Source: Pseudomonas sp. ADAK18
Lineage (GTDB): Bacteria > Pseudomonadota > Gammaproteobacteria > Pseudomonadales > Pseudomonadaceae
Assembly (NCBI RefSeq): GCF_012935695.1
Contig: NZ_CP052859.1
Span: forward strand, 2,769,001-2,833,000
Direction: 5' to 3'
DNA: 64,000 nucleotides
Part shown: in pieces, positions 16,809 to 24,887 of the stretch
Position numbering within the stretch: position 1 is the stretch's first letter
Layout of the letters: every line of letters begins with the position of its first letter
Made by a program: the position numbers and the translations under genes
Notes under the pieces: generated by a model
The model's input: only the letters and a program-made list of their open reading frames with translations
Database searches by the model: none
Told to the model about the DNA's origin: nothing

Positions 16809-17120
16809 ATGAGACTTGCACGACCTCTGCGTTTTGCTTTGCTGATCCCCTTGGCCTTGGCCGCCCTTGCCAGCACACCGGTCTTCGCCCGGACCGAAGT
16901 CATCATCCGCGAGGCGCCGCCGCCCATGCGCGTCGAAATGGTTCCCGTAGGCCGCCCTGGCTACGCCTGGGATCGCGGGCACTGGCGCTGGGAAGGTCGT
17001 GGCTACGCCTGGATGCCCGGGCACTGGCAACCGGTGATGCGTAACGCCCGCTGGGTACCGGGCCACTGGGATGCCCGTGGCCCCAACTGGCACTGGAGCG
17101 AAGGGCGCTGGAATCGCTGA
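16809..17120 (+). CDS. Exported YXWGXW-repeat protein
   Basis: Protein of 103 residues with a signal peptide (hydrophobic FALLIPLALAALASTPVFA, cleavage at VFA-RT). The mature part is built from tandem aromatic repeats of the YXWGXW type: GYAWDRGHWRW, GYAWMPGHWQP, ARWVPGHWDA and NWHWSEGRWNR. The function of such repeat proteins is unknown. The histidine/tryptophan pattern suggests metal or polymer binding in the periplasm (inference). ATG at 16809 follows GAAGGAGTTGTC. The ECF sigma gene starts 51 bases after its stop on the same strand, so cotranscription is likely. Divergent from the small lipoprotein. Confidence 0.83.
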   Translation: MRLARPLRFALLIPLALAALASTPVFARTEVIIREAPPPMRVEMVPVGRPGYAWDRGHWRWEGRGYAWMPGHWQPVMRNARWVPGHWDARGPNWHWSEGRWNR

Positions 17121-17171
17121 ATCAAATCGCCTGATTAACCGCCCCATAGCCACCGGACCGAGACTTGCCTA

Positions 17172-17750
17172 TTGAAAGAGACTGATCCGGACGTTGAGTT
17201 GCTGGCCCGCATCGGTCACCAGGACCCGGCGGCCGTCAATGAAATGGTGTCGCGCAAGCTGCCCCGTTTGTTGGCGCTCGCCAGTCGGATCCTGGGGGAT
17301 GCCGATGAGGCCAAGGATGTCGCGCAAGAGACCTTCCTGCGCATCTGGCGCCAGGCGGCAAACTGGCGCAGCGGCGAAGCGCGTTTTGATACCTGGGTGC
17401 ACCGGGTGGCGCTCAACCTGTGCCGTGACCACTTGCGTCGGCGCAAGGAACGCCCGCTGAACGAAAACGAGGACATGAACGAGGTGGTCGACAGCACCCC
17501 CGCGCCCGACGAACAACTGGAAGCGGCGGCTCGTAGCGAGCAAATGGCCGCGGCGTTGGCGTCCCTGCCCGACCGCCAGCGTGAGGCCATCGTGTTGCAG
17601 TATTACCAGGAGCTGTCGAACATCGAAGCCGCCGCCCTGATGAGCATCAGCGTCGAGGCATTGGAAAGCCTGCTGTCGCGGGCCCGACGCAATTTGCGCA
17701 GTTACCTTGCCGAGACACCCGGGCACGCCCGCCCAGGAAGGGGAACATGA
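17172..17750 (+). CDS. ECF-family RNA polymerase sigma factor
   Basis: Sigma factor of 192 residues. Region 2 is recognisable (ILGDADEAKDVAQETFLRIWRQAANWR, about 40-66, then FDTWVHRVALNLCRDHLRRRK for region 2.4). Region 4 reads LASLPDRQREAIVLQYYQELSNIEAAALMSISVEALESLLSRARRNL. It directs RNA polymerase to a small regulon; three candidate promoters lie in the immediate neighbourhood. The start is a TTG at 17172, because no ATG or GTG is available before region 2; the ribosome site is weak. The next gene overlaps its stop (ATGA). The order sigma, membrane protein, metal-sensor-like protein recalls the CnrH/CnrY/CnrX nickel-cobalt system. Confidence 0.88.
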   Translation: MKETDPDVELLARIGHQDPAAVNEMVSRKLPRLLALASRILGDADEAKDVAQETFLRIWRQAANWRSGEARFDTWVHRVALNLCRDHLRRRKERPLNENEDMNEVVDSTPAPDEQLEAAARSEQMAAALASLPDRQREAIVLQYYQELSNIEAAALMSISVEALESLLSRARRNLRSYLAETPGHARPGRGT

Positions 17751-18187
17751 TGACACCCGAACGCTTTACCCACCTCGCCGAGGCCTATGGCGCGGACCTG
17801 AACCGCTGGCCCGCCGCCGAGCAGCCCGACGCTCAGGCCCTGCTGTGCAGTGGCGATGCCTGCGCACTCGAGGCCCTGCAGCAGGCACACCAGCTCGACA
17901 GCCTGCTGGACAGCCATCAATTGGCGCCGATGGACCTGGCGCTGGCGCGGCGTATCCGCCTGTCTGCGCCCGTCGCCAGGCCGGCCGCATTCTGGACCCG
18001 CTACGCCGGCTGGTTATCCCCCGCCGGCGTGATCGGCGTGGGCATAGCCGGCGTTGCCGTCGGCATGTTGGTGGCCTCCTTGAGCCTGCCAGCTCCCAGG
18101 TTGACCCCGGACGTGCTGCCCAGCGTCTTCGACCAGAGCGACGCCGAGATTGTCTTCACCGTGAACGCAGAGGAAGCCGAGCAATGA
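17747..18187 (+). CDS. Single-pass membrane protein, probable anti-sigma factor
   Basis: Protein of 146 residues. The N-terminal 80 residues are cytosolic and helical (MTPERFTHLAEAYGADLNRWP, ALEALQQAHQLDSLLDSHQL), then one membrane segment (AGVIGVGIAGVAVGMLVASL, about 94-113) and a short periplasmic tail ending FTVNAEEAEQ. No recognised zinc-binding anti-sigma motif (HxxxCxxC) is seen. Position directly after the ECF sigma gene with overlapping start and stop, together with this topology, is the basis for the anti-sigma call. It overlaps the next gene by four bases. Family assignment uncertain; role inferred from context. Confidence 0.78.
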   Translation: MMTPERFTHLAEAYGADLNRWPAAEQPDAQALLCSGDACALEALQQAHQLDSLLDSHQLAPMDLALARRIRLSAPVARPAAFWTRYAGWLSPAGVIGVGIAGVAVGMLVASLSLPAPRLTPDVLPSVFDQSDAEIVFTVNAEEAEQ

Positions 18188-18660
18188 CCCCGCCACCCAA
18201 ATACCTGAAGCCGCTGCTGGTTGTGTCGGTCCTGCTCAATGTGTTCTTGATTGGCGGGGTCGGTGGCGGCCTGTATCACTGGCTGGCCAACACCCGGCCC
18301 GTCGAGGCCGTGGTGAACCAGCACGGCCTGCGCCAGGCGATGGTGCAATTGCCGCCGGAGCGGCGGCGCGAGCTGCGCCAGCTATTGCGTCAGAATCGTG
18401 CAGACAGCCAACCCCTGATCATGGCGGGGCGTGAGGCGCGCCTGGATGTGATCAAACAACTGGAGGCGCCGACACTGGATCGCGCAGCGCTGCTGGTCGA
18501 CCTGGGTAAGGCTCGGGAAGCCGATACGGCACTGCGACTATTGGTCGACAACACCCTGGCCAATTTCGCCAACACGCTGCCACGGGATGAGCGCCAGAAA
18601 CTGGTGCAATCGTTGTATTCACATGGCCAGGCCAAAGGCAAAGCGGCAAAAAATGAGTGA
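18184..18660 (+). CDS. Periplasmic heavy-metal sensor family protein (Metal_resist/CpxP-like)
   Basis: Protein of 158 residues: one N-terminal membrane anchor (LLVVSVLLNVFLIGGVGGGL) and a long helical periplasmic domain with the family's LPPERRRELRQLLRQNRADS block (about 57-76), as in CnrX, ZraP, CpxP and Spy relatives grouped in the Metal_resist family. In Cnr-type systems such a protein detects metal and releases the sigma factor via the anti-sigma protein. The domain has few histidines and no cysteine or methionine cluster, so metal binding is not supported by obvious ligands, and another envelope signal is possible. Third gene of the sigma operon. Confidence 0.8.
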   Translation: MTPPPKYLKPLLVVSVLLNVFLIGGVGGGLYHWLANTRPVEAVVNQHGLRQAMVQLPPERRRELRQLLRQNRADSQPLIMAGREARLDVIKQLEAPTLDRAALLVDLGKAREADTALRLLVDNTLANFANTLPRDERQKLVQSLYSHGQAKGKAAKNE

Positions 18661-18665
18661 GATCA

Positions 18666-18695
18666 GCGACGGATTTGGCAGGCGGCGGCGTTTAA
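18666..18695 (+). promoter_or_regulatory. Candidate ECF sigma promoter of the YXWGXW lipoprotein gene
   Basis: GCGACGGATT, a 13-base spacer, CGTTTAA, directly after the sigma operon and with the CGTT 61 bases before the ATG at 18750. It is the third local copy of the motif. Confidence 0.6.
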
Positions 18696-18749
18696 CGGTC
18701 ACAGGCCCGCCAATCCGGTGATGGCCCAGCCCTACCCAGGAACCGAGCC

Positions 18750-18959
18750 ATGTCGAGAATACTCAAGGCCACGTTGGTCGCAACGCTGATGGCGGCCACC
18801 TTGTCCGGCTGCATCGTCGAACCGGTTCATCCGCGCCGGCCACCGCCGCTGGTTGAAGTGGTGCCCGTCGCACCAGCACCGAACTATCACTGGGTCGCCG
18901 GGCACTATCGCTGGGGTGGCGGACAGTGGTTGTGGGTGCCGGGGCATTGGCGGTATTGA
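18750..18959 (+). CDS. YXWGXW-repeat lipoprotein
   Basis: A 69-residue precursor. The signal peptide has a lipobox ending MAATLSGC, so Cys21 is the lipidated N-terminus. The mature part has a proline-rich linker (HPRRPPPLVEVVPVAPAP) and then the repeats NYHWVAGHYRWGGGQWLWVPGHWRY, of the same type as the exported protein at 16809. ATG at 18750 follows CAGGAACCGAGCC. It has its own copy of the shared promoter motif and stands just after the sigma operon. Function unknown; predicted to be an envelope-anchored partner of the sigma system. Confidence 0.82.
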   Translation: MSRILKATLVATLMAATLSGCIVEPVHPRRPPPLVEVVPVAPAPNYHWVAGHYRWGGGQWLWVPGHWRY

Positions 18960-19065
18960 GCTGTAGCCCATCACGGAGGCGGCACGCGGGATTGTCTTGC
19001 GCTCGCCTCCTCTCTTATGCTCGGAAGGACCTGCCACCCCTGTTATGACCCAGCAAGGAATGCAC

Positions 19066-19890
19066 ATGAACTTCTTCAAGAAGCTGCTCATATCGTTGAA
19101 AAAGCCTGCCACCCAAGCTGCCTCACAACCTGACGCCACCTTCAATCCGCTTGCCTCCCGCAACCCGACCGATGCCGAAGCGGCCAATCAGGCAGCCCGG
19201 GAAGCCAGCGCCGCGTGCCTGGACCGTCACTGGACATCCGTCGGCACCGTCGAGGCGGATGTCCTGGCCTACCTCATCAGCCCGAGCTTTTCCGGTGGCC
19301 CTCACTGGCCCTCGACGCGTCAGGCCTATCGGGTGATTCGCCGTGGCGACAGCATAATCCTCGCCACCGAAGGCCTGTCAGATCCGTTCGATGATGCCGA
19401 AGGGTTGGGTAATGGCTTCGAGATGGAGTTGTTCCTCGAAACCTCGGATATACCCGAGCACGCCCGAGGCCCCTTGGGCGAGGTCGACCCTTTCAAGCGC
19501 AGTTGGGCATTCGAGCTGATAGAACACGTGGCCAAAACAGTGGCTGGCGCGGGCGGCATTACCCAACAGCTTGAACAGCACGGCGCGCTATCCCTGGAAC
19601 TGCCCGGGTTCAGCCTTTCCCATCATATGAGTGACCAACTGCCCAAACACTTCGTGACCGATAACGATGCCGTTGGCGTCCTCCTGGGAGCCCCTGAACC
19701 GGACCTCCCGACCCGACTGGATGACATGCCACTGTCCCCGGTCAGCCTGGTTCCGGTGGTATTGATCACCGCATCAGAACTTGAGTACGTCCGCTCAGGC
19801 GGGCGCCAGGCCCGCGAAGATCTGGTGAGCCGCTTGAAGGATGCTGGCGTCGGGCATATGAGTAGCCTTCATCGTGACAGCGTTGTGTGA
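19066..19890 (+). CDS. Suppressor-of-fused (SUFU) domain protein
   Basis: Protein of 274 residues with no signal peptide (MNFFKKLLISLKK start). The central part matches bacterial SUFU-like proteins: AYRVIRRGDSIILATEGLSDPFDD, LGNGFEMELFLETSD and the later VSLVPVVLITASELEYVRSGG. In animals SUFU acts in hedgehog signalling; in bacteria the domain occurs in proteins of unknown role, including toxin-immunity loci. No toxin gene is adjacent. The start was set at 19066, where AAGGA lies 6 bases upstream, although the frame is open to 18997. Monocistronic. Confidence 0.75.
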   Translation: MNFFKKLLISLKKPATQAASQPDATFNPLASRNPTDAEAANQAAREASAACLDRHWTSVGTVEADVLAYLISPSFSGGPHWPSTRQAYRVIRRGDSIILATEGLSDPFDDAEGLGNGFEMELFLETSDIPEHARGPLGEVDPFKRSWAFELIEHVAKTVAGAGGITQQLEQHGALSLELPGFSLSHHMSDQLPKHFVTDNDAVGVLLGAPEPDLPTRLDDMPLSPVSLVPVVLITASELEYVRSGGRQAREDLVSRLKDAGVGHMSSLHRDSVV

Positions 19891-20052
19891 CGCCTGTCAG
19901 TTTATGCGCCACGTCAACTGGCCCGCTTCCTCCCATGTGCAATACTGAAAAACGATCCGCACCCTTACCTTGCCCTCAGGCAGGATTCAGTAACAGCCCG
20001 GCGAGTGCACCTAAGGTCGTAACCTGACAGATCGTTAGCATTGGAGTGTTGA

Positions 20053-21468
20053 ATGAGCGTTAGGTCGATTCATGAAGCCGAAACCAGCATTGCTCCCAAC
20101 ATGGGCTTGAATGATGTCCTTGAAGCCCTTCCCGAGGCCATCTACACCACTGACGCCAAGGGCCTGATCACCTTTTTCAACAGCGCGGCGGCGTCCTTGT
20201 GGGGTGTCAGTCCTCACTTGGGAAAAAGTGAGTTCTGCGGCTCCTGGAAGCTCTTCTGGCCAGACGGTCGCCCGTTGCCCCATCACGAATGCCCGATGGC
20301 GACGGCGTTAAAGGAACAGCGTCCGTTAAGAGGGCTGGAGATCGTGGCAGAACGCCCGGATGGCGAGCGTACTCGATTGCTGGCCTACCCCTCGCCCATT
20401 TTCGCGGCCACTGGGGCGTTGATCGGTGCCGTTAACATGCTGATCGATCTCAGCGATCAAACCCTCGCCGATGAATCCGCGTTACGCCATAACGCAATTG
20501 TCGAATCATCCGACGACGCAATCGTTGCCAAAGACCTGAACGGCACCATCATCAATTGGAACCAGGGAGCGCAGCGACTCTTTGGCTACACCGCCGAGGA
20601 AGCCATCGGCAAACCGGTAGCCATGCTGATTCCACTGGATCGAACAAACGAAGAGCCCGATATCCTGCAGCGCATACGCAAAGGCGAACGCATCGAGCAT
20701 TATGAAACGGTCAGGCGTCGCAAGGACGGCAGTCTTGTCGAGATTTCGCTCTCCGTTTCACCAATAAGAAACACCGAGGGCCGGATTATCGGCGCTGCCA
20801 AAATTGCTCGCGATATCACCGAACAACGTAAGGCCGAAGCGCAAAAAAATCTGCTACTTCGGGAGATGGATCATCGGGTGAAAAATCTGTTCGCACTGGC
20901 CAATGGCGTGATCTCACTCAGTGTTCGCTCGACAACGACCTCCGCCGAGCTCGCCTCTGTGGTAACCGCGCGGATGAACGCATTGGCAAAAGCCCACGCC
21001 TTGACCCTGTCCACCGATGGCGGCCGCGACCAACCCACCACACTTCATACGCTGATTCAAACCATCATCGCCCCTTACGATGACGGGAATGACCACAACT
21101 CATCGCGGGCTTTCGTGACAGGCCCGAATATCTCCATTGCCGGCAGCGCCGTCACCAGCTTCGCGTTGTTATTGCATGAGTTTGCAACCAACGCGGCAAA
21201 GTATGGCGCCCTCTCTTCAGGCGAAGGACGGCTGGAAATTACTTCCCACGTAGCTGGGGACACGTTCACCCTGGTGTGGAACGAAACCAACGGTCCTGCC
21301 ATCGAGCAAGCACCCACCAGCATGGGTTTCGGAACGCTGCTGGCAAAAGCCACGGTAAAAGGCCAGCTTCAAGGGGAGATTACCTATGACTGGAGGCAGG
21401 ACGGTCTCTCCATCACGCTGGTATTTTTACTCGGGAGCGCCTTTATCAGCCTAACCAGCAGCCTCTGA
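20053..21468 (+). CDS. PAS-PAS HWE-type sensor histidine kinase
   Basis: Soluble sensor kinase of 471 residues. First PAS domain about 18-130 (VLEALPEAIYTTDAKGLITFFN), second about 145-265 (SSDDAIVAKDLNGTIINWNQGAQRLFGYTAEEA, ending AAKIARDITEQRKAE). The kinase core has the HWE features: LREMDHRVKNLFALANGVISL with the phospho-accepting histidine, HEFATNAAKYGALSSGEG (N box) and the LVWNETNGP motif carrying W-x-E. No membrane segment is present. No response regulator lies nearby, so it is an orphan kinase. proP follows 191 bases later on the same strand. Confidence 0.87.
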   Translation: MSVRSIHEAETSIAPNMGLNDVLEALPEAIYTTDAKGLITFFNSAAASLWGVSPHLGKSEFCGSWKLFWPDGRPLPHHECPMATALKEQRPLRGLEIVAERPDGERTRLLAYPSPIFAATGALIGAVNMLIDLSDQTLADESALRHNAIVESSDDAIVAKDLNGTIINWNQGAQRLFGYTAEEAIGKPVAMLIPLDRTNEEPDILQRIRKGERIEHYETVRRRKDGSLVEISLSVSPIRNTEGRIIGAAKIARDITEQRKAEAQKNLLLREMDHRVKNLFALANGVISLSVRSTTTSAELASVVTARMNALAKAHALTLSTDGGRDQPTTLHTLIQTIIAPYDDGNDHNSSRAFVTGPNISIAGSAVTSFALLLHEFATNAAKYGALSSGEGRLEITSHVAGDTFTLVWNETNGPAIEQAPTSMGFGTLLAKATVKGQLQGEITYDWRQDGLSITLVFLLGSAFISLTSSL

Positions 21469-21659
21469 GCTGCGTTGAGGCCGTACTGGCGTTAACAAAA
21501 AACAACAAGAAGTGAATTATTTAGTATCTCTTTGTATCTGACCTTACAGAGCGCATGCCATCGTAACAATGGCATCGAAACAGCGCACAACTCGCCTGCT
21601 CCAGCACCATTCACGGGTAAGCGGCTTGTACAGGACGGATCAGCTACAGAGTAACCAGG

Positions 21660-23162
21660 ATGAAATCACGTAAAAAAAGCGCCAGCCCCATTGGGTTGAA
21701 AGACATCACCATTGTCGACGACGCCAAGATGCGCAAAGCGATCACCGCCGCTGCACTGGGCAACGCAATGGAATGGTTCGACTTTGGTGTGTATGGCTTT
21801 GTCGCCTATGTGCTCGGCAAGGTGTTCTTCCCCGGTGCTGACCCCAGCGTGCAGATGATCGCCGCATTGGCCACCTTCTCGGTCCCCTTTCTGATCCGTC
21901 CTCTGGGCGGCCTGTTCTTCGGGAGGTTGGGCGATAAATATGGTCGACAGAAAGTCCTGGCGGCGACCATCGTGATCATGTCCCTCAGCACCTTCGCCAT
22001 CGGGTTGATTCCCTCTTATGCCTCGATCGGCATCTGGGCGCCGATCCTGCTACTGCTGGCCAAAATGGCCCAAGGTTTCTCAGTGGGCGGCGAATACACC
22101 GGCGCCTCGATCTTCGTCGCCGAGTATGCTCCGGACCGCAAGCGCGGCTTCCTCGGCAGTTGGCTGGACTTCGGCTCAATCGCCGGTTTCGTCCTTGGCG
22201 CCGGTGTGGTGGTGCTGATTTCCTCCATCGTCGGTGAAGAAAAATTCCTCGAATGGGGCTGGCGCCTGCCGTTCTTCCTCGCCCTCCCCTTGGGCATGAT
22301 TGGACTCTACTTGCGTCACGCCCTCGAAGAGACTCCCGCCTTCCAGCAGCATGTGGAAAAGCTCGAACAAGGTGATCGTGAAGGCTTGGCGGAAGGCCCC
22401 AAGGTGTCCTTCAAGGAAGTGGCAACTAAGCACTGGCGCAGCCTGATTACTTGCGTCGGCGTGGTAGCTGCAACCAATGTCACCTATTACATGCTGCTGA
22501 CCTACATGCCGAGCTACCTGTCGCACAACTTGCACTACAGCGAAAATCGCGGCGTGTTGATCATCATCGCAATCATGGTCGGCATGTTGTTTGTCCAGCC
22601 CCTGATCGGTTTTTTCAGCGACAAGGTTGGGCGCCGTCCTTTCATCATTGGCGGCAGCATCGGCCTGTTCATCCTCGCCATTCCGGCCTTCATGCTGATC
22701 AACAGCGGCAAGATCGGCCTGATCTTCGGCGGATTACTGATACTGGCTGTCGTGCTCAACTTCTTCATCGGTGTGATGGCCTCCACCCTGCCGGCCATGT
22801 TCCCCACGCATATCCGCTACAGCGCTCTGGCCGGGGCCTTCAACATCTCAGTACTGATCGCGGGCCTGACCCCGACTGTCGTGGCCTGGCTGGTAGAGAG
22901 CACTAACAACCTGTACATGCCGGCCTACTACCTGATGGTGTTCGCCGTGGTGGGCCTGCTCACGGGCATCACGATGAAAGAAACCGCCAACAAACCCCTG
23001 CGCGGTGCGGCCCCGGCGGCTTCCGACATTGAGGAAGCGCGGGAACTGTTGCAGGAGCATCACGACAATATCGAACAGAAGATCGAAGACATCGACACCC
23101 AGATCGCCGAGTTGGAAGCCAAGCGCGAAAACCTGGCGCAACAACATCCGCGTATCGACTAG
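21660..23162 (+). CDS. proP: ProP-type proton/osmoprotectant symporter
   Basis: Inner-membrane MFS transporter of 500 residues for proline, glycine betaine and related osmolytes. Twelve hydrophobic segments; sugar-porter-like signatures RPLGGLFFGRLGDKYGRQKV (about 80-99) and QGFSVGGEYTGASIFVAEYAP. The cytoplasmic C-terminus carries the heptad-rich segment ELLQEHHDNIEQKIEDIDTQ and IAELEAKRENLAQQ, the coiled coil that tunes osmotic activation in E. coli ProP. ATG at 21660 follows AACCAGG. The upstream gap is AT-rich. No operon partner. Confidence 0.92.
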   Translation: MKSRKKSASPIGLKDITIVDDAKMRKAITAAALGNAMEWFDFGVYGFVAYVLGKVFFPGADPSVQMIAALATFSVPFLIRPLGGLFFGRLGDKYGRQKVLAATIVIMSLSTFAIGLIPSYASIGIWAPILLLLAKMAQGFSVGGEYTGASIFVAEYAPDRKRGFLGSWLDFGSIAGFVLGAGVVVLISSIVGEEKFLEWGWRLPFFLALPLGMIGLYLRHALEETPAFQQHVEKLEQGDREGLAEGPKVSFKEVATKHWRSLITCVGVVAATNVTYYMLLTYMPSYLSHNLHYSENRGVLIIIAIMVGMLFVQPLIGFFSDKVGRRPFIIGGSIGLFILAIPAFMLINSGKIGLIFGGLLILAVVLNFFIGVMASTLPAMFPTHIRYSALAGAFNISVLIAGLTPTVVAWLVESTNNLYMPAYYLMVFAVVGLLTGITMKETANKPLRGAAPAASDIEEARELLQEHHDNIEQKIEDIDTQIAELEAKRENLAQQHPRID

Positions 23163-23272
23163 CGAGGTGGCGCCGGCCCGCCGCGTCTTGTTGGCCGTGA
23201 CGGGCAGGTCTTCTGGGCTTGAGGACACGTTGAAAAACCTCTGGTCCGGAACAACCCGCTGAGTATCCGACC

Positions 23273-23297
23273 GGGTCCAGGAGTTCACGATGGACCC
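23273..23297. terminator. Hairpin downstream of proP
   Basis: GGGTCCA and TGGACCC form a 7-bp stem around an 11-base loop, 110 bases after the proP stop. No T-run follows, so termination is only one possibility. Confidence 0.3.
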
Positions 23298-23421
23298 AAT
23301 AACCTCAAATGCGTAACGTTACCCCATCGGCCTTCGAATCCCGGATGCCGCAGCGTTTGGCATCATCCTTATCGTGTTTCTCTCTGGGCACTATCACCTG
23401 AGCAAAAAGGGAGTTTTCATC

Positions 23422-23640
23422 ATGACCGACGATACAAAAACAAAAGGGCCAGCGTCGTACTTCCCCTCAATAGAAAAAAAGTATGGACAGCCAATCACCC
23501 ACTGGCTGGATCTGCTCAAAACCGTCAGCACCAAGAAGCATATGGAAATGGTGGCCTTGCTTAAAACTGAGCATGGTATGGGCCATGGCCACGCCAACGC
23601 GTTAGTTGCGTACTATTTGGCTTGCGCTAAAAGCGACTGA
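23422..23640 (+). CDS. DUF4287 domain-containing protein
   Basis: Small protein of 72 residues that fits the DUF4287 family: ASYFPSIEKKYGQPITHWLD, TKKHMEMVALLKTEHGMGHGHANALVAYYL. The GHGHANALV helix is the family hallmark as I remember it. Function unknown; related domains are found beside DUF5655 proteins. ATG at 23422 has AAAAGGGAGTTTTCATC upstream. It is transcribed alone, with over 250 bases on the 5' side. Confidence 0.82.
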   Translation: MTDDTKTKGPASYFPSIEKKYGQPITHWLDLLKTVSTKKHMEMVALLKTEHGMGHGHANALVAYYLACAKSD

Positions 23641-23805
23641 CAATACAAACTCATCCCTTATTCTCATCAGTGCTGGCGCGGGTACGTCAGGCGTTTTTGG
23701 GTCACCGCGCCAAGCCTTATGAGGGTCAATCTTAACTATCTCGGCGAGTTGCTTTCCGTCGTCAAGCCTGCACAATTGCCGGGTTTTTCATGACAGGAAG
23801 TCCCC

Positions 23806-24342
23806 ATGCAACGGATAGTAATTCTAGGCAACTCCGGCAGCGGCAAATCTACCCTCGCCCGCGCCCTCGGCGAGCGTTTGGCCCTGCCTGTGGTGCACCT
23901 GGACACACTGTTCTGGGAGCCTGGCTGGGTCGAACCTGACGCTGAACAGTTCCGCACGCGCGTGCGCAAAGCGGTCGCACCGGATGCCTGGGTTTGTGAA
24001 GGTAACTATGCCCGGCGTACGTTCGACCTACGCCTGCCCCGCGCCGACCTAATCATCTGGCTCGATACGCCGCGGCTCACCTGCTTCACCCGGGTGCTCA
24101 AGCGCAGCGTCATGAACCGTCCTCGCCCAGACCTTGCAGCAGGCTGTACAGAAAAGCTCGACCGGGAGTTCTTGACCTTCTTGAAGTTCGTTTGGAATTT
24201 CGACCGTGGCTACCGTCCGGGTATCGAAGCTGTGCGCCTGGCCATAGGCCCGCAGATTCCTACGCTGCACTTGCGGTGTAGCGGGCAGATTGCTGAATTT
24301 CTCGAGAGTTTGTCCGCCACGCCAGCGACCTGCCACGAATAG
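23806..24342 (+). CDS. P-loop kinase of the FlaR/topology-modulation type
   Basis: Protein of 178 residues with a canonical Walker A near the N-terminus (ILGNSGSGKSTLARALGERL), a substrate motif VVHLDTLFWEPGWVEP, WVCEGNYARRTFDLRLPRAD and the LIIWLDTPRLTCFTRVLKRS helix. This is the layout of small adenylate-kinase-like proteins annotated as topology modulation proteins; a true substrate is not established. It belongs to the same general family as the gene at 9876, which has lost the Walker lysine. Start has AGGAAGTCCCC upstream. Monocistronic. Confidence 0.82.
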   Translation: MQRIVILGNSGSGKSTLARALGERLALPVVHLDTLFWEPGWVEPDAEQFRTRVRKAVAPDAWVCEGNYARRTFDLRLPRADLIIWLDTPRLTCFTRVLKRSVMNRPRPDLAAGCTEKLDREFLTFLKFVWNFDRGYRPGIEAVRLAIGPQIPTLHLRCSGQIAEFLESLSATPATCHE

Positions 24343-24887
24343 CCATTCGGGTTTGCCAACCCGGCCTGACGAAAACAGCCCGGCTCGTCCGCTGGGCCTT
24401 GAGGCCATTTCTTCCAGCTTTCTGAGTCGCCCCCTCGTTTCATCGACACAGGACTGGCTGCTTTGGGTCGTTAGCCGCCAGTCTGTGAAGCCCCCTCAAA
24501 CGAGGTGACCCGGTTCAGCGCAGAGAACTGTAGATAGAGCTTGTGTGGGCGGCTGAGGAGTTGATTATCGCGGATCAATCCTTTTCGGGGTTTCCCATTC
24601 TTCTATGGGACTCTATGGAGAGTGTCGTCCCGTTCACAACTCTTCAATTGTCTTCATTCATGCCCCTTCTGAATATTCAGATTTTCTCGTGTGAGATAGA
24701 CGCTGGTACCAGCAGCGCATAAGATTTGTCGCAACAACATTCTCATTGCTGCTTGAAAACCCAATCCCAACACAACAAAAAATCGGATGGATGAATGGAA
24801 GTTTCGATCGGAACCCTTCTCAGCGCTTCGGCTACCCGATATGGCGATAAAACCACCCAGGTTGCCAACGGGCGTAACTATTCATGC
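24343..24887. other. Gene-free stretch before the asparaginase gene
   Basis: About 545 bases without a convincing gene. The first 160 bases are GC-rich and contain the left copy of the 32-bp direct repeat. The rest is clearly AT-richer than the surroundings, with short T-rich runs. I see no tRNA, terminator or recognisable promoter. Confidence 0.6.
24452..24483 (+). repeat. Left copy of imperfect 32-bp direct repeat
   Basis: Shares 26 of 32 positions with 26662-26693 in the same orientation; the common core is CTGCTTT-GG-CGTTAGCC. Together the two copies bracket the asparaginase segment. Confidence 0.6.

Noticed and set aside
23806..24342. Shikimate kinase as an annotation for the P-loop gene
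   Set aside because: The Walker motif and length are similar, but the HLDTLFWEPGW substrate motif fits the FlaR/topology-modulation-like group and the shikimate-binding residues are not seen.
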